Source: Gammaproteobacteria bacterium (GTDB lineage Bacteria; Pseudomonadota; Gammaproteobacteria; Pseudomonadales; Azotimanducaceae). Taken from it: a stretch of DNA of 64,000 bases. Shown one piece after another: positions 26,452 to 36,910 of the stretch; position 1 is the first letter of the stretch; every line of letters starts with the position of its first letter. Where the stretch lies: the NCBI GenBank assembly GCA_009845835.1, contig VXYV01000084.1, positions 1 to 64,000 of the forward strand. The letters are read 5' to 3'. The position numbers and the translations under genes were made by a program. A model generated the notes under the pieces. It was not told the DNA's origin and did no database searches. It worked only from the letters and a program-made list of their open reading frames with translations.

Positions 26452-29400
26452 TTATATCTCGTCATTCGGATAATTTTCATCATCAGCGTCTCTGTGATCG
26501 TTATAACCGATACCACTTACACTGGGTTCCAGATTCAATCGATGGCGAAGGTCATCCAAAGACTCGCCTTCAAGATCGATCGCTTTTTCCACTGCGCGAT
26601 CCCAGGCAACGCGAACATCACACTCACCATCTCGAAATTGTGGTACCAAGGTTCTACTTGTTTCGTCGAAACATTTCGTCAAAACCTCTCTTGTGTAATT
26701 ACTTTTTCGTATGTTAGGTACCATCAACTGACTATGCAATGACGCACTGTAAGTTGGAAAGTCAAGTGCCATTCCTGGGTTTCTCATAACAAGTAACCGA
26801 CCTAGAGTCGAGTTTAGAAAAACTCCTAACGCTTTACTCTCTTCAACAGAAAGTCCGGTAACCGGCATCCATCCATTCCCAACTAGTCTTTTTCCGACTA
26901 CTGCATTCAGTCGGCTAGTACCTATTCGTTGCCCAGCTGTAATGAGTAGAAATCCAGCTTTCGCTAGTAATTTAGAAGTAGCTTCTTTGGCTCGTTTTGC
27001 AATATATCTTGATATCCAGTACTCATCGGGAGTACTTTGAATAATTTGTTGTCCTTTTTCACCCGTTGACTTCACGATCAGAAAACTACCATTGACAGTA
27101 GCACCAGAAGGCTTAAAGTCACCTCGAAGTACTCGTCCAGTTTCATGTACTTTAACCCCATCTAAAGAACCTAGCGAAATGAAATCAGATCTGGTTGAAA
27201 AGTTGAAACTTGCCTCTGCAAGGTTTGGGTCCCGCCATATTCCTGGTGACCAATCTCCTGCTTTAATTCTTTCGGATGGCCAGTAAGAAATGGTTCCCCA
27301 GTCGTTGTCCAACACCTCGCCATAAGAAAGTTTTTCGCTGAGTTCGACTACCTCCCTGTCATTTGAAGGAAATCGATCGAGACTAACAAATCGCGTTGGT
27401 GGTTTGGTAACTGAGCGTTTACGCATGACGATCAAACTCTCATTTATCGATGAGTGTTGGCTCATGTTAGTCTGTTTAGGACGGTGGCAGGTAACGATCG
27501 TGTGGATGTGAAATCTACTCGCTAGGAGTCTTCGTTTATTGACGGCTGAAGAGGCACTAAATGAGATTGTCGGAACCACTTCTGCGAGTATCCCGTTGTC
27601 ATGTAAACATCTGTCACCGAGATAAGTAAAGAGAGGTTCTACCGAATTCTTATCCGCAAATTTACCGGCTACATGGTCATTTTTTTCTACTCTGTCCTGT
27701 AAATCATCTATCCGTTGTCTCAATGCTTTTTGATCAATGGGTGTAAATTTCTCACCCATCTTTTCTCGGTTAGTAAACGGGGGGTTCATGATTACGATAC
27801 TTGCGTCTTTAACCTCTTCGACTGCCGTTGAAATACGAGAATCCAATTGTTCAGCCGAAGTCTTCCATATCTCTTCAGAGGTGATTTCGTCCTTCATCTT
27901 CACCAGTGTTGGAAGTATTTCCTGTTGAGACAGAAACTCCAGAGAACCAGCAGAAATCTTCGACCTACTAGGGTTGTATCCGTATGGCATACGATGTAAA
28001 CCCATTCGACTAAACCGTATTTCCGCATTTCCAATACTCATTTGTGCTGCAGCAAGTTGTAGGGATATAGGGTTAATATCGAATCCTTTTAAAAGATTTT
28101 CGACCGCAATGCGGTGTAGTCGATTGACTAATTGACCACTAGCGCCTGCACTTCTTGCTCTACGTCGCATTTCAGCAAGGCAAGCTGCCAACAAAGTACC
28201 GCTACCACATGCTAAGTCAACTATCTTTAACTTTCTCCAATGTTTTTCATTCGTCCAGTCAACATCTTCAAGTAAATCAAGTGCCAGACTCGCAAGCATG
28301 ACAGCTGCTAATGGCCGTGTAAAGAAAGCCCCATCGCTACTTTGATCACCCATGACTCGATTGAACAATGGACCCGCGTGATCCATTCCCATATCGGCGT
28401 ACGTTTCGGCAATTCGATGAGCTTCTCCGGCTATATGATGTAGAGCTCTTTCGAGTCCTGATCGTCGACCGGTCTTCTCTTCTATGACGTCGAGTAAATC
28501 AACAGCGGGTTCAAAAACAGTTTGATAGTCGTGTCTGAGTATGTTGTTCCAACATTTGCTCAAAAACTTAATTGGGTTTGGGTGGTTTTGAGCTTCGACT
28601 AACTTACTCTGTATATCGATGTACCCTGTGTCGTCAATTCGAGACTGCATCATTGCAGCGTTCATAAAAATCAAGCTCGCGACAGTCGTTGCTTTCGCTC
28701 GCTTTTTCTTCTTGTTCTCGTCTTTCCTTAACTGGTCAAAACCAAAATGTCGCGCTAAGATAGGTTCTAGTTTGTCTGCGTCCAAGTGTCGCGCTGCTTC
28801 ATTCACGGATTCTTCGAGAATATTCAAATCACGTTCGACTCGATTAACCTTTAGACCTGATTCTTTAAGAAGATTCAGTTGAATAGCCGTTTCATGATCA
28901 ATCGCGTCGGATAATCGTAATAATCTGAGACCAGCACTTTCCAGAGTTCCCTTGGTATCTTTCTTCTTTCTTCGGCGCCGTTTCAAACCTGCTCCATCAT
29001 TGATCATCGTGCGCATTTTGTTTTTGCACTTTGACAAATCGACGCCACTATCTTTTCCGTCTTTCCTTTCGACAGTACTTACTCGTATTTCGACGTTTTC
29101 GTCGACGATCCTACCGGTCACCAACATCCCTGGTTCAGGAACTTTCCAAGATTTATTTCGGCGGTTCGCCAGCTTAACCAAACCCACTTTACGCGCGGTC
29201 GATTTACCTTTCATCACGGATTGAATAGCATCGTCGACACTACCGGGGGTACCTTCATGTTCGTAGTACTCTATTTTTTGTTCTTCGTTTACCAATCCGA
29301 CAAGATTTCTTGAAACTGTTGGTTCAGCTGGAAGATACATCGTCAATAGGTGAGCTAAATCAGTTTCGACTCTGCCATCGTGTGCACGCAAAGCTAACAG

Positions 29401-31401
29401 AATTTCTCCTAACTCCGACCATCCTTCTGGCATAGTGCTAGTACTCAGCCAATCTTCAGGATCAACGTGTGGAGGAATGAGGATTGGACAAATGATGTAT
29501 CCCGTTTCTTTACCTGGGGCTGTTCGCATAACTCGACCCACCGCTTGAATAACGTCTATAAGACTTTTTCTGGGTTCTAAAAAAGCTACGGCATTGAGTC
29601 CAGGAGAATCGGTTCCTTCACCAAAGATCCCAACATTGAGAATCCCAAATGGTTTGGTTGTATCACTATCGGCGAGGTCTTTTAACGCTTGTTGCCTTCG
29701 AGTCACATTTGAGGAGGCATCTAAATGTCGGAGATTAAAATTTGCAGGTTTGTATTCGATTTCATTTTTCTCAAACCATTTCTCGATAAAGTTTCGTACC
29801 TCTTTAGAGCAGAGATTACTCGCCATATTTTTAGACTTTTCGATGGTATTCATGAAACCAATACACGAAGCAATTTCGACTTTTCCTTTGTCCTCCGAAA
29901 ACGTAGCTCCCGACATCGCCAATGCAAACGATAAACCGCGCAAATAATGTGCAGTTTTTAGGGATTCGATTGAATCAGATCGGGCCATTGAAGCTAGTTT
30001 GTTAGCTTGATCGAACACTGAATCGTCGTTGACACCTATCGCTATGATGCGATAGTCACACAGCCAACCGTTTTTGACAGCGTCGGTATACGAACGACGC
30101 TCAAGTAACACACCGAACTCTGTTTCATCATCCATCTCGCGAACGACCCATTCATCCTTCATGCGTCGTTTCGCTGCGGTTGAATACACTCTAGGTGTAG
30201 CGGTCTGGTAAACACGATACTTCGACGGAAAATCTTCTTGACTATGACAGAGTGTGAAATCTCGTAATCGCGCGTCTAATTTTTTGGACTTAGATTTAGG
30301 TTTTCTTATACCAGCAGTACGATGTGCTTCGTCAGCAATTAAAACTTCTATTTCCGTATTACTTACATTTAATGCGTCTGCTACCGTTCGGGCACTCTGG
30401 TAGGTACCAAATAACACCTTTATCCTATCGGCAATGGTCTCTGTGGATTTCATCCATTCAGCAATTTCCTCGATATTCGTCGTTACTCGTCCTTTGATTT
30501 CGTGTGCACTAACAAAGCTGGTATCCAACGTGGGATCATTTTCTGGAAGTACGCCTTCATCTTTTTGGGTGATTCCCGCGGTTTGATCGGAGCAAACGAT
30601 TAGTGAATCGATCCGCGTATTGCAATGTTGTAGATATTCGCGCCGAATTTGTGCAACTAGAGCAATGGATGGACACAGGACGATAGACACCTTCCCTAAG
30701 GAAGTTAGCTCCTCAATTATTCGGAGTGAAATACGTGTCTTTCCCGTACCACAAGGTAGTATCAAACGACCTCGAGCCTGACCTTTTGGACATCCTCCTG
30801 AGTCTGATTCATAGTGTTTTTTCAATGTCGAAACGCAAGATTCGACGACTTCGTTCTGCATCTCAGTTTTGCTCTGATTTACGGCAGATTGTTGAAGAGC
30901 GTTTAGTTCCTGTTGAATATCTCTACTCAACACCAAGATCTTTATGGGCTTCGACGGTATTGTTTTTAGCGCTGCCTTAGCATTCGTTCCCAATGGATTG
31001 TCCCCGTTTGTGACTACCCATCGTTCCACCCATCTATCATCCTGAGACACACTCATAAAACTATCGATTTCCTGTTTCGATATTTGTGTACCCGAACCAT
31101 CGTCTTCTAGCTTTCTCGCCTTGCATTGAATCGCAATGTATTGATTTGAAGCTCTTTTACCCACTAGATCAATACCTATGTCTTGCGCGCCAAGACCTGG
31201 GAATACTTCACTGCGTTCCTCCCAATCTTTCCATGCCACACAACCTTCCATATCCCATTCATGTAACATCGGTCCAACTTTTGTCGTTAAGGCCTCTAAC
31301 CAAGACCCGTCGGAACTGTGTGGGTTTTGCTCATTTATTTCTTGAAGCGCTGCTTCAAGAATCTTGATTTTTTTCTCGTGGTCGATATTTTTTTGACTCA
31401 T
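26452..31401 (-). CDS. Single-chain nuclease-helicase-methyltransferase restriction enzyme (type ISP-like)
   Basis: This is a 1649-residue fusion. Residues about 75-98 (GIDLVGKRASNQYIAIQCKAR) are a PD-(D/E)xK Mrr-like nuclease. About 215-225 (LPCGTGKTRIS) is the helicase P-loop, about 353-363 (VLIADEAHRTAG) the DEAH box, and TATPR follows at about 400. A second RecA-like domain ends with the QAVGRVMRTAPG motif VI region. A helical coupler comes next. An N6-adenine methyltransferase follows, with motif I VDLACGSGTLLAACL near 1060 and catalytic NPPF near 1205. A C-terminal target-recognition region completes it. This order matches type ISP enzymes such as LlaGI/LlaBIII, which methylate one strand and translocate along DNA before cleavage. 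All key motifs are intact, so it is probably functional. It lies next to McrBC on the same strand with a 252-nt gap. Confidence 0.85.
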   Translation of the reverse strand: MSQKNIDHEKKIKILEAALQEINEQNPHSSDGSWLEALTTKVGPMLHEWDMEGCVAWKDWEERSEVFPGLGAQDIGIDLVGKRASNQYIAIQCKARKLEDDGSGTQISKQEIDSFMSVSQDDRWVERWVVTNGDNPLGTNAKAALKTIPSKPIKILVLSRDIQQELNALQQSAVNQSKTEMQNEVVESCVSTLKKHYESDSGGCPKGQARGRLILPCGTGKTRISLRIIEELTSLGKVSIVLCPSIALVAQIRREYLQHCNTRIDSLIVCSDQTAGITQKDEGVLPENDPTLDTSFVSAHEIKGRVTTNIEEIAEWMKSTETIADRIKVLFGTYQSARTVADALNVSNTEIEVLIADEAHRTAGIRKPKSKSKKLDARLRDFTLCHSQEDFPSKYRVYQTATPRVYSTAAKRRMKDEWVVREMDDETEFGVLLERRSYTDAVKNGWLCDYRIIAIGVNDDSVFDQANKLASMARSDSIESLKTAHYLRGLSFALAMSGATFSEDKGKVEIASCIGFMNTIEKSKNMASNLCSKEVRNFIEKWFEKNEIEYKPANFNLRHLDASSNVTRRQQALKDLADSDTTKPFGILNVGIFGEGTDSPGLNAVAFLEPRKSLIDVIQAVGRVMRTAPGKETGYIICPILIPPHVDPEDWLSTSTMPEGWSELGEILLALRAHDGRVETDLAHLLTMYLPAEPTVSRNLVGLVNEEQKIEYYEHEGTPGSVDDAIQSVMKGKSTARKVGLVKLANRRNKSWKVPEPGMLVTGRIVDENVEIRVSTVERKDGKDSGVDLSKCKNKMRTMINDGAGLKRRRRKKKDTKGTLESAGLRLLRLSDAIDHETAIQLNLLKESGLKVNRVERDLNILEESVNEAARHLDADKLEPILARHFGFDQLRKDENKKKKRAKATTVASLIFMNAAMMQSRIDDTGYIDIQSKLVEAQNHPNPIKFLSKCWNNILRHDYQTVFEPAVDLLDVIEEKTGRRSGLERALHHIAGEAHRIAETYADMGMDHAGPLFNRVMGDQSSDGAFFTRPLAAVMLASLALDLLEDVDWTNEKHWRKLKIVDLACGSGTLLAACLAEMRRRARSAGASGQLVNRLHRIAVENLLKGFDINPISLQLAAAQMSIGNAEIRFSRMGLHRMPYGYNPSRSKISAGSLEFLSQQEILPTLVKMKDEITSEEIWKTSAEQLDSRISTAVEEVKDASIVIMNPPFTNREKMGEKFTPIDQKALRQRIDDLQDRVEKNDHVAGKFADKNSVEPLFTYLGDRCLHDNGILAEVVPTISFSASSAVNKRRLLASRFHIHTIVTCHRPKQTNMSQHSSINESLIVMRKRSVTKPPTRFVSLDRFPSNDREVVELSEKLSYGEVLDNDWGTISYWPSERIKAGDWSPGIWRDPNLAEASFNFSTRSDFISLGSLDGVKVHETGRVLRGDFKPSGATVNGSFLIVKSTGEKGQQIIQSTPDEYWISRYIAKRAKEATSKLLAKAGFLLITAGQRIGTSRLNAVVGKRLVGNGWMPVTGLSVEESKALGVFLNSTLGRLLVMRNPGMALDFPTYSASLHSQLMVPNIRKSNYTREVLTKCFDETSRTLVPQFRDGECDVRVAWDRAVEKAIDLEGESLDDLRHRLNLEPSVSGIGYNDHRDADDENYPNDEI

Positions 31402-31653
31402 TTTGAATACAAACCGGTTGAAGTGTGAATTGTCTTAGAGTACGGAATTTAAGACCAATCTGGTACGCATACACTGTTCTAAGCGATGGTTGCGGACCGT
31501 GGGTCTTTCAAGCGATGCAACTTTCGATATTTTCTTCGTTCAGCAAGAGTCTTATATTCTGTGTGTATTCATTCATCAAAAATTCCTTCTGTAGATTATC
31601 TTAATGACTGTCCCCAAAAACCGACGCGGACCCAAATGAGTGTATTTCAACTA

Positions 31654-32973
31654 TTAGAGAACAACTTTAAAAGGATTGATTAGTGAAGTCGTAACAGGTT
31701 TATCCTCGACTAAATCGAAAGGAATCACATAGAGAACTTCCAGACGTTTTCTGAACCAAAACGGTTGGAGAGGTTCGCTAAATTGTTCTGTTTTGGGGTA
31801 AATCAATACTACTATTTTTAGGTCTTGATCGATCATATACGTCTTCGCATATGCAAACAATTGATATACGTCAGACCTTGAGATAGCGAATGACGGTTTT
31901 GTTTCGTCTAATAACTTCCACTTAGCGTCAGCAATCACACTATTAATTTTTGATTTCCGATTTTGCTTAAGCTCCAGATCTGGGATTAGTTCAAAGGTAT
32001 TTTGGTTCTTGTGATCTTCTACTAGATATTTTCGTTCAACCTTGGGTTCGATCTGCCACTCTGATAGATTCGAGTTTAGCTTAGCACCGACATAGTTCTC
32101 GAACACTCGGTTCATATCAAACAACATTGAAAACACTTCGTGTTGACCCGGTCTAGTCAGTGGATTCAATTGCTCAAGTATGAGTCTGCAAATTGGCAAT
32201 GCTTTCTCGTAATGTTGGATAAATCTGTCCTGCTTTATTGCACGAAAATCCATTCGAAAATCTTGTGACGCTGGAACATTGTCAAACCAGTGAAGACATT
32301 CTTTGCAAGTTTGTAAATTTATACTACTTTTAGACAATTTGGACACGGTGATAAGTGCTTGTTTAATCAAACGGTTTATTGGTCTGTTCCTTTCAAACTC
32401 GTCGTACTCACAATAAAAGCGACTTCTATCAACGCTGTTTCTTCTAATGTGCTCATAGAGCTGGAGTTTTCCGCGTAGGAAGACTAAATTGTCCTGCAGA
32501 TCAACATACTGTCTTGCGATTCCTTTCTTAATGATTTCCTGAACGTAATTCAAGAACAGACGGATCACTAGTTCAAACAACGGCATTTTTTGTGGATGCA
32601 AGTTGGCCATAGTAGCTTCCTTGAACGGAGAGTCTTTAAGTTCGACTAACATCTTGACAAGTATTACTCGAGCAGCCTCTTGACTCATCGACTTTGAAAT
32701 CTTTGGAAGTATTTCAATTTGACATCCAGATGAGGTTTGGATGACACCTACGTAATTTTGAGAAGTTAGTACTTTAACTCCATTAACGAGAGAAAACCGA
32801 AAGAAAGGTTTTATGTCTTGGTGAACAGGATCTTTTAGCAGCAAAAGAACATCTTCAAAGTCCTCGTTGCTTAGTGTCGCGCTTGTCCAATTTAAATGAT
32901 CAAACTTAGGATCCAACAAAAGATTCTTTCCCCTAATAAGACGCCCCCATTCCGGAATCGAAACTTGCTTCAC
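31654..32973 (-). CDS. mcrC: McrC-like endonuclease subunit of a type IV restriction system
   Basis: This is a 439-residue protein of the McrBC 5-methylcytosine restriction component family. The N-terminus holds beta strands that contact McrB. A C-terminal PD-(D/E)xK nuclease is visible as LIPDLELKQ followed by VIADAKWKLLDE (D-A-K, about 348-355). The upstream gene, 11 nt away, encodes the AAA+ GTPase McrB, and the pair works as one complex: McrB translocates using GTP and McrC cuts. The length is greater than in E. coli McrC (348 residues), as in many LlaJI/McrC variants. The target modification is not predictable from sequence. Confidence 0.87.
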   Translation of the reverse strand: MKQVSIPEWGRLIRGKNLLLDPKFDHLNWTSATLSNEDFEDVLLLLKDPVHQDIKPFFRFSLVNGVKVLTSQNYVGVIQTSSGCQIEILPKISKSMSQEAARVILVKMLVELKDSPFKEATMANLHPQKMPLFELVIRLFLNYVQEIIKKGIARQYVDLQDNLVFLRGKLQLYEHIRRNSVDRSRFYCEYDEFERNRPINRLIKQALITVSKLSKSSINLQTCKECLHWFDNVPASQDFRMDFRAIKQDRFIQHYEKALPICRLILEQLNPLTRPGQHEVFSMLFDMNRVFENYVGAKLNSNLSEWQIEPKVERKYLVEDHKNQNTFELIPDLELKQNRKSKINSVIADAKWKLLDETKPSFAISRSDVYQLFAYAKTYMIDQDLKIVVLIYPKTEQFSEPLQPFWFRKRLEVLYVIPFDLVEDKPVTTSLINPFKVVL

Positions 32974-32984
32974 TTATCTAGTGC

Positions 32985-35027
32985 TCACTCGTCTTCGTAT
33001 ATTTCTTTGTAAGCTTGTGCAGTATCGAATGCTTTTTTGTTTAACCGGTAAACTGTTTCGATTCGCAATGCTTCTTTGTCTTGAACGACCTTCTTATCCA
33101 CTTTTAACTCCTCTATGAATTGACTCTCTGTTTTTGTTTTCTTGTCGTCTCCTAAGACGACTCTGACCCGAGACCAGTCTTCGAAAAAGTATTCGGTCAG
33201 TAGGGGAACTATCTTATCCTTGAACACGAGAGGTAATTCAGTCCCTGAAATGATCTGACCAGAGTCATTTAAAAAATAAGCATGCCCTAGCGTATGCTCT
33301 CTATCCAAAAGTGCTTCGATGCGTTGGTTCATTCTCGTCAACATTTGACGTAAATCGATTGTCGTGTTTCTGAAATCAATTTCAGAGAGAAGACTAGGAT
33401 CAGGCATAAATTCTTCAAATTGAAACCTTCTACGTAAAGCAGTATCGATTTGCACTAGTGATCGGTCAGCAGTGTTCATCGTACCATAAATGTCTAAATT
33501 TGAGGGAACGGTGAACTTTTCTCGCGAATAAGGTAATTTCACTGTTAATTCATTTTTTCCTCCTTTGCGTTTGTCTGGTTCAATCAACGTTATGAGTTCT
33601 CCAAAAATTTTCGATATATTACCTCGATTGATCTCATCTATAAAAATCGCATACTGATTAGAGGGATCACGATCAGCGCGTTCACAAATTCTCTTAAATA
33701 TTCCTGGTACTAGTTGGTATGCCGTTCGCTCATTTTCATCAAGTGTCATTCGAATACCTTCAACAAACTCTTCGTAGCTGTACGATTGGTGAAAAGTTAC
33801 AAACTCAAACCGTTCAAGCTTGACACCAGTATCTAGCCGATCATCTAGTAACCGTCGCTCCAGTTCCAAAATTCGTTCTAATGCACTCTCCGTTAACACT
33901 TCGCTATTCCAATCATCAACCAATGTCCATGCACTATTTGAATCCTTCGAAAATATCCTTTGGTCAACCTTTGCTAAATTTTTAAAATCATGGGGATTCT
34001 CTTTATGAGAATGTGAGCCCAAAAATCTACGCACTATAGGTTCCAACGTGGGATCGTTCCATTCCATCTTTCTTTTACCAAGTTGTGCTTTACCAAGGAC
34101 ATACTCATGTCTGACGATTTCTGAAACCTTGACGACGTGGTTTAATTTTTTTAACACAACCGCAATCACTTCCCACCAGGTTGCATTCATATCTTCCAAT
34201 GTGCCTTTGATCCACTCTTGCTTCGAAACAATACCGGTCGAGACACTATACTCATTTAACAATTGACGTAAGGCATAGGTCTTGCCTGTTCCCGGAGGAC
34301 CAAAAAGTATGACATTCTTTGGTCGTTCTGAAACTATCGGCTCTGAAGTGTCGCTTCCTTGATTGATTACCCACAAAAAAGACTGTACTTCAATGAAATT
34401 TGTTGCACCAATAATCTCACTGAGTTTGGTCATGTCGCCCATCAAACTTTTGTATAAGTCAGCGGTTAACGGTACGCCAAATCCAAGTTTTTCAATCGCT
34501 AGTTTTACTAGCACTTGATCAAACACCATCGGTTTAATAAATATGTATTTCTTCGGACGCCACAGAAATAGAACAATCGTTGGCCAGACTTTGGTGAAAG
34601 AGGCTTGTAGCCTGTGTTTAGTGAGGAAATTGATAAATCCATCAATGGCTTCCCATACTCTTTGGTCGTCGTCTGCAGTTTGCAATAACTCACGAACGTG
34701 GAATGTGAACCACTTCCTAAGTTCACTCTCTACACCAACGATTTTCTCCATCTCCATGATGTCTCGAAAGTTAGTAAGATTCTGAGGTCGATTATCGAAA
34801 TGTTTGAGTTTTCGATTTCTGAAGAATTCCACAAATTCTTCAAATACATCCGTTTGATTACCTTCCAAAAACTCTTTCCCAAACTTCTGAAACTCTTCGG
34901 AGAGTTCGTGTTTGTAGTTCAATTCCAGATCAACAAACTTGGTTCCCGGTTCGTTAAAAGATTTGAAATCCGGAAATCGCGCTTTAAATTCAGCAAACGC
35001 CTGATCTACCTTAGTTTTGTCCATCAA
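32985..35027 (-). CDS. mcrB: McrB-like AAA+ GTPase of a type IV restriction system
   Basis: This is a 680-residue protein. The N-terminal ~230 residues are helical and probably carry the modified-DNA recognition function. The AAA+ core follows, with P-loop VILFGPPGTGKTYALR (about 239-254), Walker B YAIFIDEINRGNISKIFGEL near 459, and the McrB signature GTMNTADRSL near 512 followed by ALRRRFQFEEF. McrB proteins use GTP, and the M-N-T-A-D-x-S motif is the family hallmark. It precedes mcrC in one operon. The plus-strand DUF924 gene begins 134 nt away, so both share a divergent promoter region. Confidence 0.9.
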   Translation of the reverse strand: MMDKTKVDQAFAEFKARFPDFKSFNEPGTKFVDLELNYKHELSEEFQKFGKEFLEGNQTDVFEEFVEFFRNRKLKHFDNRPQNLTNFRDIMEMEKIVGVESELRKWFTFHVRELLQTADDDQRVWEAIDGFINFLTKHRLQASFTKVWPTIVLFLWRPKKYIFIKPMVFDQVLVKLAIEKLGFGVPLTADLYKSLMGDMTKLSEIIGATNFIEVQSFLWVINQGSDTSEPIVSERPKNVILFGPPGTGKTYALRQLLNEYSVSTGIVSKQEWIKGTLEDMNATWWEVIAVVLKKLNHVVKVSEIVRHEYVLGKAQLGKRKMEWNDPTLEPIVRRFLGSHSHKENPHDFKNLAKVDQRIFSKDSNSAWTLVDDWNSEVLTESALERILELERRLLDDRLDTGVKLERFEFVTFHQSYSYEEFVEGIRMTLDENERTAYQLVPGIFKRICERADRDPSNQYAIFIDEINRGNISKIFGELITLIEPDKRKGGKNELTVKLPYSREKFTVPSNLDIYGTMNTADRSLVQIDTALRRRFQFEEFMPDPSLLSEIDFRNTTIDLRQMLTRMNQRIEALLDREHTLGHAYFLNDSGQIISGTELPLVFKDKIVPLLTEYFFEDWSRVRVVLGDDKKTKTESQFIEELKVDKKVVQDKEALRIETVYRLNKKAFDTAQAYKEIYEDE

Positions 35028-35131
35028 AAATCCTGCAGTTTATAATCCAATTCACGTAGAGTCTCATCGATTTTGCGATGTGTCCCCTACTCAATCGCCT
35101 TGTTGAAGGTGTTTATTATGTTGAAATATAT

Positions 35132-35158
35132 TTGACACTTGGAATAACGTAATACAAT
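35132..35158 (+). promoter_or_regulatory. Possible sigma70-type promoter of the DUF924 gene
   Basis: TTGACA at 35132-35137 and TACAAT at 35153-35158 are separated by 15 nt, shorter than the ideal 17. If used, transcription would start within a few bases of the ATG at 35162, giving a nearly leaderless message. Low certainty because of the spacing. Confidence 0.3.
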
Positions 35159-35161
35159 CTC

Positions 35162-35764
35162 ATGACGACAGCACAAGACATACTCGATTATTGGTTCCAA
35201 GATTGCGACAACGACCTTGAAGCAACCCAAAAGCTAAGTGACAAGTGGTACATGCCGTCTGCGGAAATCGACCAAGAGATCACCGAACGATTTTCTAATG
35301 TTTATGAACACGCAGTAAATGAAGAGTTCAAAGACTGGGAAGAATCCGCTCATGGTTGTTTAGCACTAGTGATCATTTTCGACCAGTTTTCGCGCAATCT
35401 CTTCCGTAAGACAGCTCGTGCTTTTGAAAGCGATCATCTAGCACTTGAATTGACCTACAAGTGTATCAATAATCACTGGCACAAAGAGTTGACAGTTCCA
35501 CATCAACTTTTTTTGTTTAATCCTTTTCAACACAGCGAAGATTTAGCCGAGCAAGAACGTGGAGTTCAAATGGTAGAAAAGCTGTGTAGCAGTTGCGCTT
35601 CAAGTTGGAAAAGCTATGTCGATGCAAGTCTTGATTTTTTTCGTGCTCATCGAGATACAGTCGCGAAATTTGGTCGCTTTCCACACCGAAACGAGGTGCT
35701 TCTTCGAACTTCGACTCCTGAAGAGCTGGAATTTCTCAAGACCGCACCGAGATACGGGCAATAA
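35162..35764 (+). CDS. DUF924 family protein
   Basis: This 200-residue protein shows the conserved DUF924 features: ILDYWF at the start, an aspartate/tryptophan-rich first helix, LALVIIFDQFSRNLFR, PFQHSEDLAEQERGVQ and the C-terminal FGRFPHRNEVLLR. The family is widespread in proteobacteria, with a TPR-like helical fold and no firmly established function. The next gene (GT4) follows after 18 nt on the same strand, which suggests an operon running to 38459. The start is ATG with a possible promoter almost touching it. Confidence 0.88.
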   Translation: MTTAQDILDYWFQDCDNDLEATQKLSDKWYMPSAEIDQEITERFSNVYEHAVNEEFKDWEESAHGCLALVIIFDQFSRNLFRKTARAFESDHLALELTYKCINNHWHKELTVPHQLFLFNPFQHSEDLAEQERGVQMVEKLCSSCASSWKSYVDASLDFFRAHRDTVAKFGRFPHRNEVLLRTSTPEELEFLKTAPRYGQ

Positions 35765-35782
35765 CCACTCTACTGACCGCCA

Positions 35783-36910
35783 TTGACTGCAAAACAAAAG
35801 CCACTGAAGGTCATTCAAGTCTTACCTAGGTTAGAAAGTGGTGGAGTCGAGCGTGGTGTCTGCGAGGTAGTGTGTTACTTAAAAGACCACGGACATGAAC
35901 CGATAGTAATTTCTGAAGGTGGCAAAATGGTTGAATTATTGAATTCAATTGCCGTTCCACATGTCAAAATGCAAGTCGGTTCTAAATCCCTCTTAAGTCT
36001 GCTCACAATCCGTAAATTACGAAAATTTTTCATCGAACAACAACCAAATGTCGTACATGGTAGATCTCGTTTACCGGATTGGTTGTGCTATCTAGCATTG
36101 AAAAAAATACCCGAACAAACTCGGCCGAAATTCGTAACTTCGGTACATGGTCTCCACTCAGTATCTCGATACAGTTCCATAATTACCAAAGGCGAACGGA
36201 TCGAAGCCGTATCGGACACAGCGAAGGATTACTTGATTAATAATTACACTCAAGTTCAAGAGTCGAACATCCGAGTCATCCATCGAGGAGTAGATCCAAG
36301 TCTTTACACACCGACATTTGAACCAAGTCAAAACTGGGTGAATGAATGGCAAAAAAGTATGTCAACAATGAATCCGGACAATCTCCCCATACTGACGATA
36401 GTCGGCAGAGTCTCGCGATTGAAAGGCCACCCTCACTTCCTCAAAATCGTGGAAAACCTCAACAAATCAGAAACCTGTGTGATCGGTTTAATAGTTGGTG
36501 AAGCCGACCAACACCATAAACGATACGCTGAAAAGTTACAAGAGCAAGTTAAGATGTCACGTGAATTACATCAAAAAGTGTTTTTTCTAGGTAATCGAAG
36601 TGACATTCGAGAGATCATGTCCAAAAGTAACGTGGTACTATCTTTGTCTTCAAAACCTGAATCGTTCGGTCGAACTGTGCTTGAAGCTCTTTCATTAGGA
36701 ACTCCTGTGGTCGGTTTCGACCACGGAGGGGTCAGCGAAATACTTGCTGAACTATTCCCTGATGGTGTAGTCCCCTACGGAGATATAGGAGCAGCCACGA
36801 AAAAAGTAACGGAACTAATGCATAGAAAAGTAGATCTACCTACACATAAATTTACACTTGAAAATATGTGCTCACAAACACTGTCCATGTACCAAGAGCT
36901 AGTTGCATGA
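35783..36910 (+). CDS. GT4-family glycosyltransferase
   Basis: This 375-residue cytoplasmic glycosyltransferase has a GT-B fold of family 4. The N-terminal domain begins KVIQVLPRLESGGVERGV, a common opening in lipopolysaccharide and capsule transferases that includes the glycine-rich loop. The C-terminal domain has ILTIVGRVSRLKGH (donor-site start) and the E-x7-E motif in KPESFGRTVLEALSLGTPVVGFDHGGVSEI. It probably adds a sugar to an LPS core or similar lipid-linked acceptor; the sugar is not predictable. Translation appears to start at TTG 35783. Its TGA stop overlaps the ATG of the deacetylase gene (ATGA), implying coupling. Confidence 0.85.
   Translation: MTAKQKPLKVIQVLPRLESGGVERGVCEVVCYLKDHGHEPIVISEGGKMVELLNSIAVPHVKMQVGSKSLLSLLTIRKLRKFFIEQQPNVVHGRSRLPDWLCYLALKKIPEQTRPKFVTSVHGLHSVSRYSSIITKGERIEAVSDTAKDYLINNYTQVQESNIRVIHRGVDPSLYTPTFEPSQNWVNEWQKSMSTMNPDNLPILTIVGRVSRLKGHPHFLKIVENLNKSETCVIGLIVGEADQHHKRYAEKLQEQVKMSRELHQKVFFLGNRSDIREIMSKSNVVLSLSSKPESFGRTVLEALSLGTPVVGFDHGGVSEILAELFPDGVVPYGDIGAATKKVTELMHRKVDLPTHKFTLENMCSQTLSMYQELVA

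Noticed and set aside
36868..36906. Upstream start for the polysaccharide deacetylase
   Set aside because: Would place 13 residues ahead of the signal anchor and overlap the glycosyltransferase further; the ATGA overlap at 36907 is the usual coupled arrangement.
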